Shown here one piece after another: positions 8,109 to 19,096 of a stretch of DNA of 64,000 nucleotides; position 1 is the first letter of the stretch, and every line of letters begins with the position of its first letter. This DNA comes from Cupriavidus sp. BIS7 (GTDB taxonomy: Bacteria > Pseudomonadota > Gammaproteobacteria > Burkholderiales > Burkholderiaceae), in NCBI RefSeq assembly GCF_000292345.1, contig NZ_ALOU01000066.1, positions 28,539 to 92,538 on the forward strand, written 5' to 3'. The position numbers and the translations under genes were made by a program. The notes under the pieces are model-generated. The model searched no databases, was not told the DNA's origin, and was given only the letters and a program-made list of their open reading frames with translations.

Positions 8109-9002
8109 ATGGCCATGTCCCTGGATCTGATCCGTACTCAGCCCTATACCGACTGGTCGCCCGAGGTCTCGCCGGAGACACAGGCCGCGCTGCGCCGCGA
8201 GCTGGAGCAGGGCGCCGTACTGTACTTCCCGAACCTGCAATTCCGTTTCGCGCCGGGCGAGGAGCGCTTCCTCGACAGCCGCTATTCGGACGGCAAGTCC
8301 AAGAACATCAACCTGCGCGCCAATGACCGCGCCGTGCGTGGCGCGGCGGGCAGCCAGCAGGACCTGACCGACCTGTACAACCTGATTCACCGCTACGCCG
8401 AATCGAGCGAAGCCCTGATCCGCGCGCTGTTCCCCGAGTACGGGCCGCACATGACGCGCGCCGGGACGTCCCTGCGCCCGAGCGAAATTGCCGGCCGCCC
8501 GGTGAGCTGGCGCAAGGACGACACGCGCCTGCACATCGATTCATTCCCGTCGAATCCGCTGCTTGGCAAGCGCCTGCTGCGCATATTCCACAATATCGAC
8601 CCGCAGGCGCCGCGCGTATGGCGGGTGGGCGAGCCGTTCGCCGATTTCGCCAAGCACTTCGTGCCGCAGACCCACGGCATGTGGCCGGGGCAGGCGTGGC
8701 TGATGAAGACGCTGCACATCACCAAGCGCACGCGCAGCGAATACGACCACCGCATGCTGCAGCTTCACGACCTGGCCAAGGCTGATCTCGATTACCAGAA
8801 GACCGTGCCGCAGCAGGAATTCCAGTTCCCGCCCGGTTCGACCTGGATCGTGTTCAGCGACCAGCTCCTTCATGCGGCCATGCGCGGCAAGGCGATGATG
8901 GAACAGACCATCTACCTGGACCCTGCCGCCATTGCCGACCGCACGCACTCGCCCGAGGCCGTGCTGTCCAGGATGCTTGGCAAGCCAATGCTTGCAGCCT
9001 GA
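8109..9002 (+). CDS. kdoO: Kdo 3-hydroxylase, Fe(II)/2-oxoglutarate dioxygenase
   Basis: Hydroxylates the Kdo sugar of Kdo2-lipid A to Ko (D-glycero-D-talo-oct-2-ulosonate), a change known from Burkholderia and Yersinia. The metal-binding HXD is H142-I-D144 in TRLHIDSFPSNP and the distal histidine is H255 in LLHAAMRGKAMMEQ. The segment YSDGKSKNINLR near the N-terminus is typical of the family. Length is 297 residues from ATG 8109; a second in-frame ATG at 8115 is equally possible. It is a monocistronic gene between the metK terminator and a GMC oxidoreductase. The protein should act at the inner membrane on nascent core. I recognise it by motif and overall sequence, with no search done. Confidence 0.88.
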   Translation: MAMSLDLIRTQPYTDWSPEVSPETQAALRRELEQGAVLYFPNLQFRFAPGEERFLDSRYSDGKSKNINLRANDRAVRGAAGSQQDLTDLYNLIHRYAESSEALIRALFPEYGPHMTRAGTSLRPSEIAGRPVSWRKDDTRLHIDSFPSNPLLGKRLLRIFHNIDPQAPRVWRVGEPFADFAKHFVPQTHGMWPGQAWLMKTLHITKRTRSEYDHRMLQLHDLAKADLDYQKTVPQQEFQFPPGSTWIVFSDQLLHAAMRGKAMMEQTIYLDPAAIADRTHSPEAVLSRMLGKPMLAA

Positions 9003-9159
9003 GTTTTTTCGCGGCTCCCCGCCCCGCTGCGGGAAACGCCGAGGCGGGTGGTGCGGCGATAGCCCGCTTCACCACCCCCGCACCAGCGCCTAAACTGGAT
9101 TTTCGCGGCACGCGTCCGCCGTAGATTTGCTAACGGACACCGGACACGCGAGGAGACAG

Positions 9160-10842
9160 ATGGAAACGACCTTTGACTATCTCGTCGTGGGGGCCGGCTC
9201 GGCCGGCTGTGCGCTGGCCGGGCGGCTGGCCGACAGCGGCGGTGAAAGCATCGCGCTGCTGGAAGCGGGATGGCACGATCATCATGTGCTGGTGCGCACA
9301 CCTGCGGCCGGCAGCGTGTTCCCGCAGCGCGCCAGCGTGCGCAACTACGGCTACCAGACCACTGCACAAAGCGCTCTTGCCGGACGGCGCGCACATCAGC
9401 CAGCCGGGCGTGGCCTGGGCGGTTCGTCATTGATCTCGGCGATGGTCTACACGCGCGGTCGACCTGCCGATTACGACGACTGGGCTGACTCGGGCTGCGA
9501 TGGCTGGTCCTGGGACGATGTGCTGCCGTATTTCCGGCGCGCCGAGTGCAATGCACGTGTCGCCGGTCATGACGACGATCCACTTCATGGCGGCACCGGA
9601 CCGCTTCACGTCAGCGACCTGAGGTCGCCCAACCCGTTCGGCCAGCATTTCATCGATGCGGCCCAGCGCGCCGGCATCCTGCGCAACGACGACTTCAACG
9701 GCGAGGAGCAGGAAGGCGTGGGCTGGTACCAGGTCACGCAGCACAACGGCGAGAGATGGAATGCCGCGCGCGCCTATCTGCACGGCGGCAATGCCCGCAA
9801 CCGCGCCTGCAATGGCGGGCGCGGCCACCTGCATGTGCTGACGGGTACCCAGGTGGTGCGCATCCTGTTCGAAAAGCGGCGCGCGGTAGGTGTAGTCGTG
9901 TGGCGTGATGGTCAGGAAGTGGAACTGCGCGCGCGCCGCGAGGTGATTGTCTCGGCTGGCGCAATTGGATCACCGCAATTACTGATGGCGTCAGGCGTGG
10001 GCCCCATCGCACATCTGGCCGAGCTTGGCATTCCGGTGGTGCATGACCTGCCCGGCGTCGGCGCGAACCTGCAGGACCACGTGGATATCGGCGTGCACAG
10101 GCGCGTCAGTGCATCGGAGCTGTTCGGCCTCTCGCTGGGCAGCGCGTTCCGTTTGATCGCCGAATGCCTGCGCTACCGGCGCGAGCGCATGGGGATGATG
10201 ACGTCGAACCTTGCCGAAGCGGGGGCATTCGTGCGCAGCCGTGCCGGCCTGCCCGAGCCTGACCTGCAGTTGCGCTTCGTGGTGGGGCTGGTCGACGAAG
10301 CCACCGCACGCATTCGTTTCGGCCACGGCTATGCCTGCCATGCCAGTGTGCTGCGCCCACGTAGCCGCGGCGTGGTGCGGCTGGCTTCGCCTGACATACG
10401 CGATGCGCCGTCGATCGATCCGCGCTATCTGTCAGACCCGCAGGACATGGAAGACCTGCTTTCCGGGCTGCAAATCGTGCGGCGCATCCTTGCGCAGGCC
10501 CCGCTGGCGGCCTTTGGCGGGCATGAGTTGAATTCCGGGCAACTGCGCCTCGATGGCAGCGATGACGACGCGGCACGTGCATGGATTCGCGAGCACGCGG
10601 GCTCGGGCTGCCATCCCGTTGGCACCTGCCGCATGGGCATGGACGCGATGGCCGTGGTGGACCCTCAACTACGCGTGCGCGGCGTCGAGGGCTTGCGCGT
10701 GGTGGATGCATCGATCATGCCGACGCTGATCGGCGGCGACACCGCCGCCCCGGCGATCATGATCGGCGAACGCGCCCATGACCTGATCCGCTATGCGCCG
10801 CATGTGACGTTGCGGATCCGCGAGACCGTGGCGGCCGACTGA
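9160..10842 (+). CDS. GMC-family FAD oxidoreductase (choline dehydrogenase-like)
   Basis: Flavoprotein alcohol or aldehyde dehydrogenase of the glucose-methanol-choline family, 560 residues. The ADP-binding GAGSAGCALAGRL is at the N-terminus, GRGLGGSSLISAMVYTRG is the first GMC signature, and the C-terminal GCHPVGTCRMG plus VVDASIMPTLIGGDTAAP hold the catalytic His region and FAD contacts. I chose ATG 9160 because AGGAGA lies 3-8 bases upstream; an in-frame TTG at 9127 would add eleven residues without support. Substrate cannot be read from sequence: choline, polyethylene glycol and aliphatic alcohols are all oxidised by relatives, and no betaine genes are nearby. Confidence 0.85.
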   Translation: METTFDYLVVGAGSAGCALAGRLADSGGESIALLEAGWHDHHVLVRTPAAGSVFPQRASVRNYGYQTTAQSALAGRRAHQPAGRGLGGSSLISAMVYTRGRPADYDDWADSGCDGWSWDDVLPYFRRAECNARVAGHDDDPLHGGTGPLHVSDLRSPNPFGQHFIDAAQRAGILRNDDFNGEEQEGVGWYQVTQHNGERWNAARAYLHGGNARNRACNGGRGHLHVLTGTQVVRILFEKRRAVGVVVWRDGQEVELRARREVIVSAGAIGSPQLLMASGVGPIAHLAELGIPVVHDLPGVGANLQDHVDIGVHRRVSASELFGLSLGSAFRLIAECLRYRRERMGMMTSNLAEAGAFVRSRAGLPEPDLQLRFVVGLVDEATARIRFGHGYACHASVLRPRSRGVVRLASPDIRDAPSIDPRYLSDPQDMEDLLSGLQIVRRILAQAPLAAFGGHELNSGQLRLDGSDDDAARAWIREHAGSGCHPVGTCRMGMDAMAVVDPQLRVRGVEGLRVVDASIMPTLIGGDTAAPAIMIGERAHDLIRYAPHVTLRIRETVAAD

Positions 10843-10868
10843 CCACACCGGCCACCACGTTTTCGATC

Positions 10869-10919
10869 GGTCAACCGAAGCGGTCAACCGAAGCGGTCAA
10901 CCGAAGCGGTCAACCGCGC
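10869..10919. repeat. 13-base tandem repeat at the end of the chemoreceptor gene
   Basis: The unit GGTCAACCGAAGC occurs three times in perfect tandem (10869-10881, 10882-10894, 10895-10907) and a fourth partial copy GGTCAACCG runs from 10908. The fourth copy overlaps the TGA stop of the minus-strand chemoreceptor gene at 10910-10912. The array lies where the GMC gene and the chemoreceptor gene converge. Confidence 0.93.
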
Positions 10920-12451
10920 ATCTGGAACTGGCCCACCATCTCGCGCAGGCGGCCTGCCTGCTCGTCCAGCGACTGCGCAGCCGCGGCGGCTTCCTCCACC
11001 AGCGCCGCGTTCTGCTGCGTGACCTGGTCCATCTGTCCCACCGCGTGGCCCACCTGCTCGATGCCGGCGCTCTGCTCCTGCGAAGCGGCCGAGATCTCCG
11101 CGATGATGTCCGATACCCGCTTCACTGCCTGGCGGATCTCGGTCATCGTATTGCCCACGCCATGCGCCTGCGTGGAGCCCGTGCGCACGGTTTCCACCGA
11201 GGCCTCGATCAGTTCCTTGATTTCCTTGGCCGCGCTCGATGAACGCTGGGCCAGGCTGCGCACCTCTCCGGCCACCACGGCAAAGCCGCGGCCCTGCTCG
11301 CCCGCACGTGCGGCCTCCACGGCGGCGTTCAGCGCGAGGATGTTGGTCTGGAATGCAATGCCTTCGATCAGGTTCGTGATCTCGGCGATGCGCTCGGAAC
11401 TGCTGCTGATCGCACCCATCGTGCCCACCATCTGCTGCACGGACTGGTTGCCCTCGTCGGCCACCAGCGCAGCATTGGAGGCCAGCGACGATGCCTGGCG
11501 CGCGTTCTCGGCGTTCTGGCGCACGGTGGCGGTCAGCTCCTCCATGCTCGATGCGGTTTCCTCGAGCGATGCGGCCTGCTGTTCGGTGCGCGACGACAGG
11601 TCGATGTTGCCTGCCGCAATCTGCGCGGCGGCCACGCCGACCGAGTCGGTGGACTGGCGCACCTCGCGCAGCGTTGTCGCCACGCGGTCGATCAGCGCGT
11701 TGAACGACTGCGCGGTCAGGCCGATCTCGTCGAGCCGGCCAACGGGGGCGCGATGGTCGAGGTCAAGCGTGCGGTTCACATGCTCCAGCGTCCCCTGGAT
11801 CTGCGCCAGGCTCCCGCTGATCCGGCGGTAGAGCGTCAGGGCCATGAAAGCTGTGAGTGCAACGGCGAGCACGATCACGGTCAGGAACACGCGCACTGCC
11901 CACGCGTGCTGCGCCTTGTTGTAGGCCACGGCATCGGCACCGAGCTTGGTGTTGTACTCGAGGTGGTCGTCGATGGCCTTGCGCAGCGCCGTGGACGCCA
12001 GGTGTAGTTCGCCAGCCGTCAGCATTTGCTGTGTGGCGGCGTAGTCATTGCTGTGGGACCGTTCGAAGAGCACGGCAAACTGGCCCTGATAGCGCCTGGC
12101 GGCCGCGCGATCCGCTTCCAGCAGCTTGCGGTCCGTGTCGTCCGAGATGTCTTCGCGCTCATACTTGCCAAGCATGTCGTCAAAGTGCTTGCTGGCAGTG
12201 GCCAGCGTGGCTTCGGCATCGGCCTTGCCCTTGGCGTCCTCGGTGATGGCATGCCGGTACAGGGCGATGCGCATCGCGCCAATCGCGTTGTTGACGGCGT
12301 TGAGGTCGCGCACGCTGCCGAGCGTGTTGTCGTTGAAGTACTCGAAGCGTTCCTCCGCCTGGTTGAGCTGCCAGATGCCGCCAAGTCCGACAAAGAGTAG
12401 CGCGAGTAACGCGAGGGAAAGTGTAAGAAGGAGGCGTTTGGTGATGGTCAT
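10910..12451 (-). CDS. Methyl-accepting chemotaxis protein
   Basis: Inner-membrane chemoreceptor of 513 residues. The first helix is TKRLLLTLSLALLALLFVGLGG, followed by a helical periplasmic sensor (four-helix-bundle type), a second helix (WAVRVFLTVIVLAVALTAFMAL) and a HAMP domain. A long cytoplasmic coiled coil then carries the highly conserved hairpin tip IAFQTNILALNAAVEAARAG and the following GRGFAVVAGEVRSLAQRS. It would signal through CheA/CheW, which are not in this window. An in-frame GTG at 12466 would add five residues; I prefer the ATG giving MTITKR because charged residues then flank the first helix. The C-terminus ends QMRG, with no NWETF pentapeptide for CheR/CheB. Ligand is unknown. 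Confidence 0.93.
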   Translation of the reverse strand: MTITKRLLLTLSLALLALLFVGLGGIWQLNQAEERFEYFNDNTLGSVRDLNAVNNAIGAMRIALYRHAITEDAKGKADAEATLATASKHFDDMLGKYEREDISDDTDRKLLEADRAAARRYQGQFAVLFERSHSNDYAATQQMLTAGELHLASTALRKAIDDHLEYNTKLGADAVAYNKAQHAWAVRVFLTVIVLAVALTAFMALTLYRRISGSLAQIQGTLEHVNRTLDLDHRAPVGRLDEIGLTAQSFNALIDRVATTLREVRQSTDSVGVAAAQIAAGNIDLSSRTEQQAASLEETASSMEELTATVRQNAENARQASSLASNAALVADEGNQSVQQMVGTMGAISSSSERIAEITNLIEGIAFQTNILALNAAVEAARAGEQGRGFAVVAGEVRSLAQRSSSAAKEIKELIEASVETVRTGSTQAHGVGNTMTEIRQAVKRVSDIIAEISAASQEQSAGIEQVGHAVGQMDQVTQQNAALVEEAAAAAQSLDEQAGRLREMVGQFQMRG

Positions 12452-12649
12452 GTGCGTTCGCGGCACACGCTACTTGGCGCATGCCGTCCGTGGTGGCGAC
12501 TTGGTTTTCGCAGCGGGCCGGCGGCCCGTCGCCATGACGTTTACGGCAGCGTTGATATCCCCCTGAAGGTGGGGACGCTGCAATAAATACTGCAACGCAG
12601 CATTCGTGATGCGATCTCCGCACCTGGCGGGTCGGCAGGTCCGCAGGGC

Positions 12650-14335
12650 TCAGCCCGGCCAGGAGCGATCCGCAATGCACGCCAGCGTGGCGGCGTCCGC
12701 GTCCAGCGTGCCAAACACGCGGCCATGCTGGCGGCCGAGCCTGCTTGCCACGAAATGCCGGGCGGACTCGGCATTGCCATGCGCGATCATCAGCGCCGCC
12801 TGCGCCGTCAGCACAAGGCCCTGCGCGAAGCGGCGCGCACTGGCCTCGAGTTGCTCGGCCGGCCCGCGCAGCATCGCCTGCAACGATGCCAGTTCCGCGC
12901 GCACTGCGGCATCGCCGTTCGACAGCCGCGCCAGATCCTGCAGGATGCGCACACCGTCGTCGGGATTGCGCTGGAGTGCGCGCAGCACATCCAGGCACAT
13001 GATGTTGCCCGAGCCTTCCCAGATGGAATTGACGGGCGCTTCGCGGTACAGCCGCGCCATCGGTCCTTCCTCGACATAGCCGTTGCCGCCCCAGACTTCC
13101 ATGGCCTCGCCGGTGGCTTCAAGTGCGCGCTTGCAGATCCAGAACTTGGCCGCAGGCGTCATCACGCGTTTCCACGCGGCGGCCAGCGCGTCGCCATCGG
13201 CATGCTCGAAGGCATCGGCCAGCGCCATCATCATCAGCGTGGCCGATTCGGATTCCAGCGCCAGGTCGGCCAGTACGTTGCGCATCAGCGGCTGGTCGGC
13301 CAGCAGCCTGCCGAACGCCATGCGGTGCCGCGCATGGTGGAGCGCCTGTACCAGGCCCGCACGCAGCAGCGCGGAACTACCGATCACGCAGTCGAGCCGG
13401 GTGTTGGTGGCCATCTCGATGATCGTCGGGATGCCGCGGCCTTCCTCGCCGATCAGGATGCCCGTGGCACCGCGGAACTCCACCTCGCTGCTCGAATTGG
13501 AGCGGTTGCCGAGCTTGTCCTTGAGCCGCTGGATCAGGATCGGATTCTTGCTGCCGTCGTCGCGGAAACGCGGCACGAAGAAGCAGGACAACGGGCCATC
13601 CACCGCACCCATGCGCGCCACCACCAGATGGGCGTCGCACATCGGCGCCGAAAAGAACCACTTGTGGCCCGTCAGCGCATACTCGGCGCCCCGGCCTTCG
13701 CCGCGCACGGGCAGGGCCACCGTGGCGTTGGCGCGCACGTCGGAGCCGCCCTGTTTCTCGGTCATGCCCATGCCGATCATCACGGCGGTCTTGTCGCGCC
13801 ACGGCAGGTCGCGCGCATCGTGCTCGGGCGTGTAAAGGCGCGCTTCGAGATCGCCGAACAGCGCGGGCTCCTTGCTCAGCACCGGAATGCTCGCGAACGT
13901 CATCGTGGTCGGGCATAGCGATCCCGATTCGACCTGCGCCTGCAGGAAGTAGCCGGCCGTCCGCGCGGCCCAAGCCCCCGCACGCGGCTGCGCGAATGGC
14001 AGGGCCTGCAACTGCTGGCTGCGCAGCAGCGTCAGCAGGTGATGCCACGACGGGTGGAACTCGACCCTGTCTATCCGCTCTCCGGTACGGCTGTGCGTAT
14101 GCAGTTCAGGGGTGAAACGGTTGGCGTCGGCGGCCCAGCCCTGGACCTCCGGGTCGCCCAGCCGCGCGCCGAACGCGGTCAGTGCATCGGCATGCCATGC
14201 TCCGCCAACGCGATCGAGCGCCACAAGCAGGCCGGGGTCTGATTCGAACAGGTTGTAGTGCGCCAGGTCGGGAACCTGGTTGAACACCGCGTGGGTTTGC
14301 GCGCTACCGGGATCGACGGCGGATGTGGCGGTCAT
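12650..14335 (-). CDS. AidB-like acyl-CoA dehydrogenase
   Basis: FAD-dependent acyl-CoA dehydrogenase superfamily protein of the long AidB type, 561 residues against about 390 for ordinary acyl-CoA dehydrogenases. The N-terminal YNLFESDPGL and the FHPSWHHLL region are AidB hallmarks. The flavin-binding MTEKQGGSDVRANAT, the RLKDKLGNRSNSSSEVEF segment and EVWGGNGYVEEGPMARLYREAPVNSIWEGSG region (parts only quoted) are also typical, though only short pieces are needed for recognition. E. coli AidB is part of the adaptive response to alkylation and binds DNA through its extra C-terminal part. Whether this one acts in repair or as an isovaleryl-type dehydrogenase cannot be told here. The 183 bases between it and the chemoreceptor hold no gene. 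Confidence 0.85.
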   Translation of the reverse strand: MTATSAVDPGSAQTHAVFNQVPDLAHYNLFESDPGLLVALDRVGGAWHADALTAFGARLGDPEVQGWAADANRFTPELHTHSRTGERIDRVEFHPSWHHLLTLLRSQQLQALPFAQPRAGAWAARTAGYFLQAQVESGSLCPTTMTFASIPVLSKEPALFGDLEARLYTPEHDARDLPWRDKTAVMIGMGMTEKQGGSDVRANATVALPVRGEGRGAEYALTGHKWFFSAPMCDAHLVVARMGAVDGPLSCFFVPRFRDDGSKNPILIQRLKDKLGNRSNSSSEVEFRGATGILIGEEGRGIPTIIEMATNTRLDCVIGSSALLRAGLVQALHHARHRMAFGRLLADQPLMRNVLADLALESESATLMMMALADAFEHADGDALAAAWKRVMTPAAKFWICKRALEATGEAMEVWGGNGYVEEGPMARLYREAPVNSIWEGSGNIMCLDVLRALQRNPDDGVRILQDLARLSNGDAAVRAELASLQAMLRGPAEQLEASARRFAQGLVLTAQAALMIAHGNAESARHFVASRLGRQHGRVFGTLDADAATLACIADRSWPG

Positions 14336-14568
14336 GGCATCTCCTGAGGGCGGAAATCGGGCAACGGGCCAGCCTGCTGGAAATCATGGTACGGCAACGC
14401 GGGGTTCGCAACACTCCCAAACTCGCCCGCAAGAAGTGCCAGCCGGCACACATCTGCGCCGATCGTGCGCCGCAGCACGGCGATTCCGATACTGTGGCGC
14501 ATCACAGATGCAACTGATTTTTGGCTGGCGCGGGGCTGGGGCTTGTGCTTAAATTCACCCCGTTGGAT
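14336..14568. other. Intergenic region upstream of the thi operon
   Basis: This stretch lies between the AidB-like start and the TPP riboswitch. I see no credible reading frame in it. It should contain the divergent promoters for the AidB-like gene and for thiC, but neither has a clear pair of hexamers; TAAATT near 14550-14555 is a weak candidate -10 for thiC. Confidence 0.5.
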
Positions 14569-14653
14569 GAAACAGGGGTGCCGTTCGGATGGGCCGGGCG
14601 GCTGAGAGAGTCCCTTCGAACCCGATCCGGATAGTACCGGCGTGGGAAGTTTC
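14569..14653 (+). promoter_or_regulatory. TPP riboswitch (THI element)
   Basis: The conserved blocks GGGGTGCC, GGCTGAGAGAG, CGAACCCGATCCGGATAG and ACCGGCGTGGGAA appear in the standard order. P1 closes as GAAAC (14569-14573) with GTTTC (14649-14653). It lies about 115 bases upstream of the thiC ATG, so bound thiamine diphosphate should lower expression of the whole thiCOSGE operon, probably by hiding the ribosome site or ending transcription. Confidence 0.96.
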
Positions 14654-14769
14654 AAACAGAACCGAATTGCTCTAGTCCCGCAACGGGACACCGCCGCCGG
14701 CCAGGCCTCGCGACGGACCTCACAGGGCTCCTGGTTTCGTCCATCCCCGCATGAGAGAGGACGATACCC

Positions 14770-16647
<1,878 letters not shown>

Positions 16648-16795
16648 GCCGAAAGTTCTAGCGGGAAGGGCGCGGCCGCAAGGCCGTGCCCGGCAGTACC
16701 AGCAGCACCTGCAGTACCCGAGTCCCGCGCGCGGCGCCCCCACGCGGCGCGGCGGTATTCACCCAACCGGAGGCCGGACGGCGCGTACATCTTTC

Positions 16796-18028
16796 ATGCC
16801 GCCGGCATACAAGCCCATGACAGCAGTACAGTCCTTCGATGTCGCCATCCTCGGCGCCGGCCTGGCCGGGCGGCTATCCGCCTGGCAGCTCGTGCGTGCG
16901 GGCGCCCGCGTGGCGCTGATCGAGCGTGGCGGTCCCGACGGCAGCGGCTCGGCCGCACACGTGGCAGCGGCCATGCTGGCGCCGCTGGCGGAATCGGCAA
17001 TCGCCGAACGGCGTATTGTCGATCTCGGCATGGCCAGCGTCGATCTCTGGCGTACCTGGATCAGCGAGTTGCCCGAGCCTGTGTTCTTCCAGGAAGACGG
17101 CACGCTGGTGGTCTGGCACGCGCGTGACCGCAGCGAGGTGTCGCTGTTCACGGGCCGCATGCGTGCGGTGGCGCCGCCCGAACTCGTGCAGCAGCGGCTG
17201 CGCGCGCTCGACGGCAACGGCGTGGCGCAGGTCGAGCCGGCGCTGGCCGGGCGTTTCCCGCAAGGGCTGCTGCTGCAGGGCGAAGGACAACTCGACAACC
17301 GTGGTGCCTTGCGCGCGCTGCTGAGCTGCGCGGTGGCCGAAGGGCTGCACTGCGTCTGGGAGGCCGGCGACATCGATGCCGACGCTTTGCCCGCGCTCGG
17401 CATTCGCGCGGGCGTGGTGCTGGACTGCCGTGGCCTTGGCGCGCGCGCCGCGTGGCCTCAACTGGCTGGCGATCATGGCGTGGCACTGCCGGGCCTGCGT
17501 GGTCTGCGCGGCGAAGTGGTGCGCGTCCATGCACCCGACGTGAAGCTGCATCGTCCCGTGCGGCTGCTCCATCCGCGCTATCCAATCTACATCGCACCAA
17601 AGCCGAACGATCTCTACGTGATCGGCGCCACCGAACTGGAAAGCGAAGACGAATCGCCGATGAGCGTGCGCTCCGCGCTGGAACTGCTCTCGGCCGCCCA
17701 TTCGCTGCACCCGGCGTTCGGTGAGGCACGCGTGCTTGAACTCAACGTGCAGCGCCGCCCGACGCGCCCCGATCACCTGCCCGCGATTCGCGTCGACCAG
17801 CAGGCACGCGTGGTGCGCGTCAACGGCCTGTATCGGCATGGCTGGCTGATCGCACCTGCGGTGACCGAAGCGGCTTGCGCCGTCGTGCGCGCAATGCTCG
17901 GTGGCGACCCGGCCGCGCATGCCGTGCCTGCCGCGCTGCGCTGGCCCGGCATGATCGAGACCGTGCAGGAGGCGGGCATCGTCATGCCGTCGTTATCGGC
18001 CGAAGCCGGTAGCGGCTTGCTGCATTAA
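16796..18028 (+). CDS. thiO: Glycine oxidase, thiamine synthesis
   Basis: FAD-dependent amino acid oxidase (DAO fold) that turns glycine into the dehydroglycine used to build the thiazole ring. The dinucleotide-binding motif ILGAGLAGRLSAWQL is near the N-terminus, DCRGLGAR is the usual mid-protein FAD contact, and LHPRYPIYIAPK and VNGLYRHGWLIAPA are DAO-family stretches. Its place between thiC and thiS makes ThiO the clear choice over other DAO enzymes. An in-frame ATG at 16817 would shorten it by seven residues; neither start has a good ribosome site, so the start is open. It follows thiC by 148 bases. Confidence 0.93.
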   Translation: MPPAYKPMTAVQSFDVAILGAGLAGRLSAWQLVRAGARVALIERGGPDGSGSAAHVAAAMLAPLAESAIAERRIVDLGMASVDLWRTWISELPEPVFFQEDGTLVVWHARDRSEVSLFTGRMRAVAPPELVQQRLRALDGNGVAQVEPALAGRFPQGLLLQGEGQLDNRGALRALLSCAVAEGLHCVWEAGDIDADALPALGIRAGVVLDCRGLGARAAWPQLAGDHGVALPGLRGLRGEVVRVHAPDVKLHRPVRLLHPRYPIYIAPKPNDLYVIGATELESEDESPMSVRSALELLSAAHSLHPAFGEARVLELNVQRRPTRPDHLPAIRVDQQARVVRVNGLYRHGWLIAPAVTEAACAVVRAMLGGDPAAHAVPAALRWPGMIETVQEAGIVMPSLSAEAGSGLLH

Positions 18029-18040
18029 TAGACAGACACC

Positions 18041-18238
18041 ATGGAAATCCTGCTCAATGGCCGACCGATAGAACTGCCCGATGCCGCCACGCTGGCGGAC
18101 GCGGTGACGGCGGCAGCCATCGCACCGCCGTTTGCTGCAGCAGTGAACGGCCAGTTCGTCCCGCGCACCCGTCATGCGGCCACGCCGCTGACCGTGGGCG
18201 ACCAGATCGACCTCGTGCAACCCGTGACGGGAGGGTAA
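18041..18238 (+). CDS. thiS: Thiamine sulfur carrier protein
   Basis: Small ubiquitin-fold protein of 65 residues that carries sulfur as a C-terminal thiocarboxylate to ThiG. It begins MEILLNGRPIELPD and ends VQPVTGG; the terminal diglycine is the required feature. It starts 12 bases after thiO and ends 9 bases before thiG, inside the operon. The adenylating partner ThiF is not in this window. Confidence 0.97.
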   Translation: MEILLNGRPIELPDAATLADAVTAAAIAPPFAAAVNGQFVPRTRHAATPLTVGDQIDLVQPVTGG

Positions 18239-18247
18239 AGACCTCTT

Positions 18248-19096
18248 ATGACATTCGAACCTGCTGAAACCCTGCGCGACCCGTTCGTGCTGTATGGGGA
18301 ATCGTTTGCTTCGCGCCTGCTGCTCGGCACGGCGCGCTATCCGTCCCCGGCCACGCTGCAGGCCGCGGTGGAGGCCTCGCATCCGGCCATGATTACGGTG
18401 GCGCTGCGCCGGCAGACCGCCGTGGGCAGCGGCGATGGCCAGACGCTCGGCGGCGAGACCTTCTGGCAGATGCTGCGCACGCTGGGCGTGCCGGTGCTGC
18501 CCAACACTGCGGGCTGCTTCACGCCGCAGGAAGTGATCAACACGGCGATGATGGCGCGTGAGGTGTTCGAGACCGACTGGATCAAGCTCGAACTGATCGG
18601 CGACGACTACACGCTGCAGCCTGACACGCTGAACCTGCCTGCCGTGGCGGAGACGCTGATCAAGGAAGGCTTCAAGGTGCTGCCGTACTGCACCGAGGAC
18701 CTCGTGCTGTGCCGCCGCCTGCTCGACGTCGGCTGCCAGGCGCTGATGCCGTGGGCCGCTCCGATCGGCACGGGCCGTGGCGCGGTAAATCCGCACGCGA
18801 TGCGCACGCTGCGCGACCGCCTGCCCGACACGCCGCTGATCGTCGACGCTGGCCTGGGCCTGCCGTCGCACGCGGCACAGGTGCTGGAATGGGGCTATGA
18901 CGGCGTGCTGCTCAACACGGCCGTTGCACAGGCCGCCTATCCGGTGAACATGGCGCGCGCGTTCGCGCTGGCCGTGGAAGCCGGGCGCACCGCGTACCTG
19001 GCCGGACCGATGCCCGAGCGCGAGGTGGCGCAGGCCAGCACGCCCGTGGTGGGCATGCCGTTCTGGCACGCCGAAGGCGCGGAGGACCGCGCATGA
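18248..19096 (+). CDS. thiG: Thiazole synthase
   Basis: Forms the thiazole phosphate of thiamine from deoxyxylulose phosphate, dehydroglycine and ThiS thiocarboxylate. This TIM barrel of 282 residues has the Schiff-base lysine K113 in DWIKLELIGD. Conserved loops NTAGCFTPQEV, LPYCTEDLVLCRRL and MPWAAPIGTGRG are all present. The last codons overlap the thiE start by four bases (ATGA at 19093-19096), which suggests coupled translation. Confidence 0.98.
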   Translation: MTFEPAETLRDPFVLYGESFASRLLLGTARYPSPATLQAAVEASHPAMITVALRRQTAVGSGDGQTLGGETFWQMLRTLGVPVLPNTAGCFTPQEVINTAMMAREVFETDWIKLELIGDDYTLQPDTLNLPAVAETLIKEGFKVLPYCTEDLVLCRRLLDVGCQALMPWAAPIGTGRGAVNPHAMRTLRDRLPDTPLIVDAGLGLPSHAAQVLEWGYDGVLLNTAVAQAAYPVNMARAFALAVEAGRTAYLAGPMPEREVAQASTPVVGMPFWHAEGAEDRA

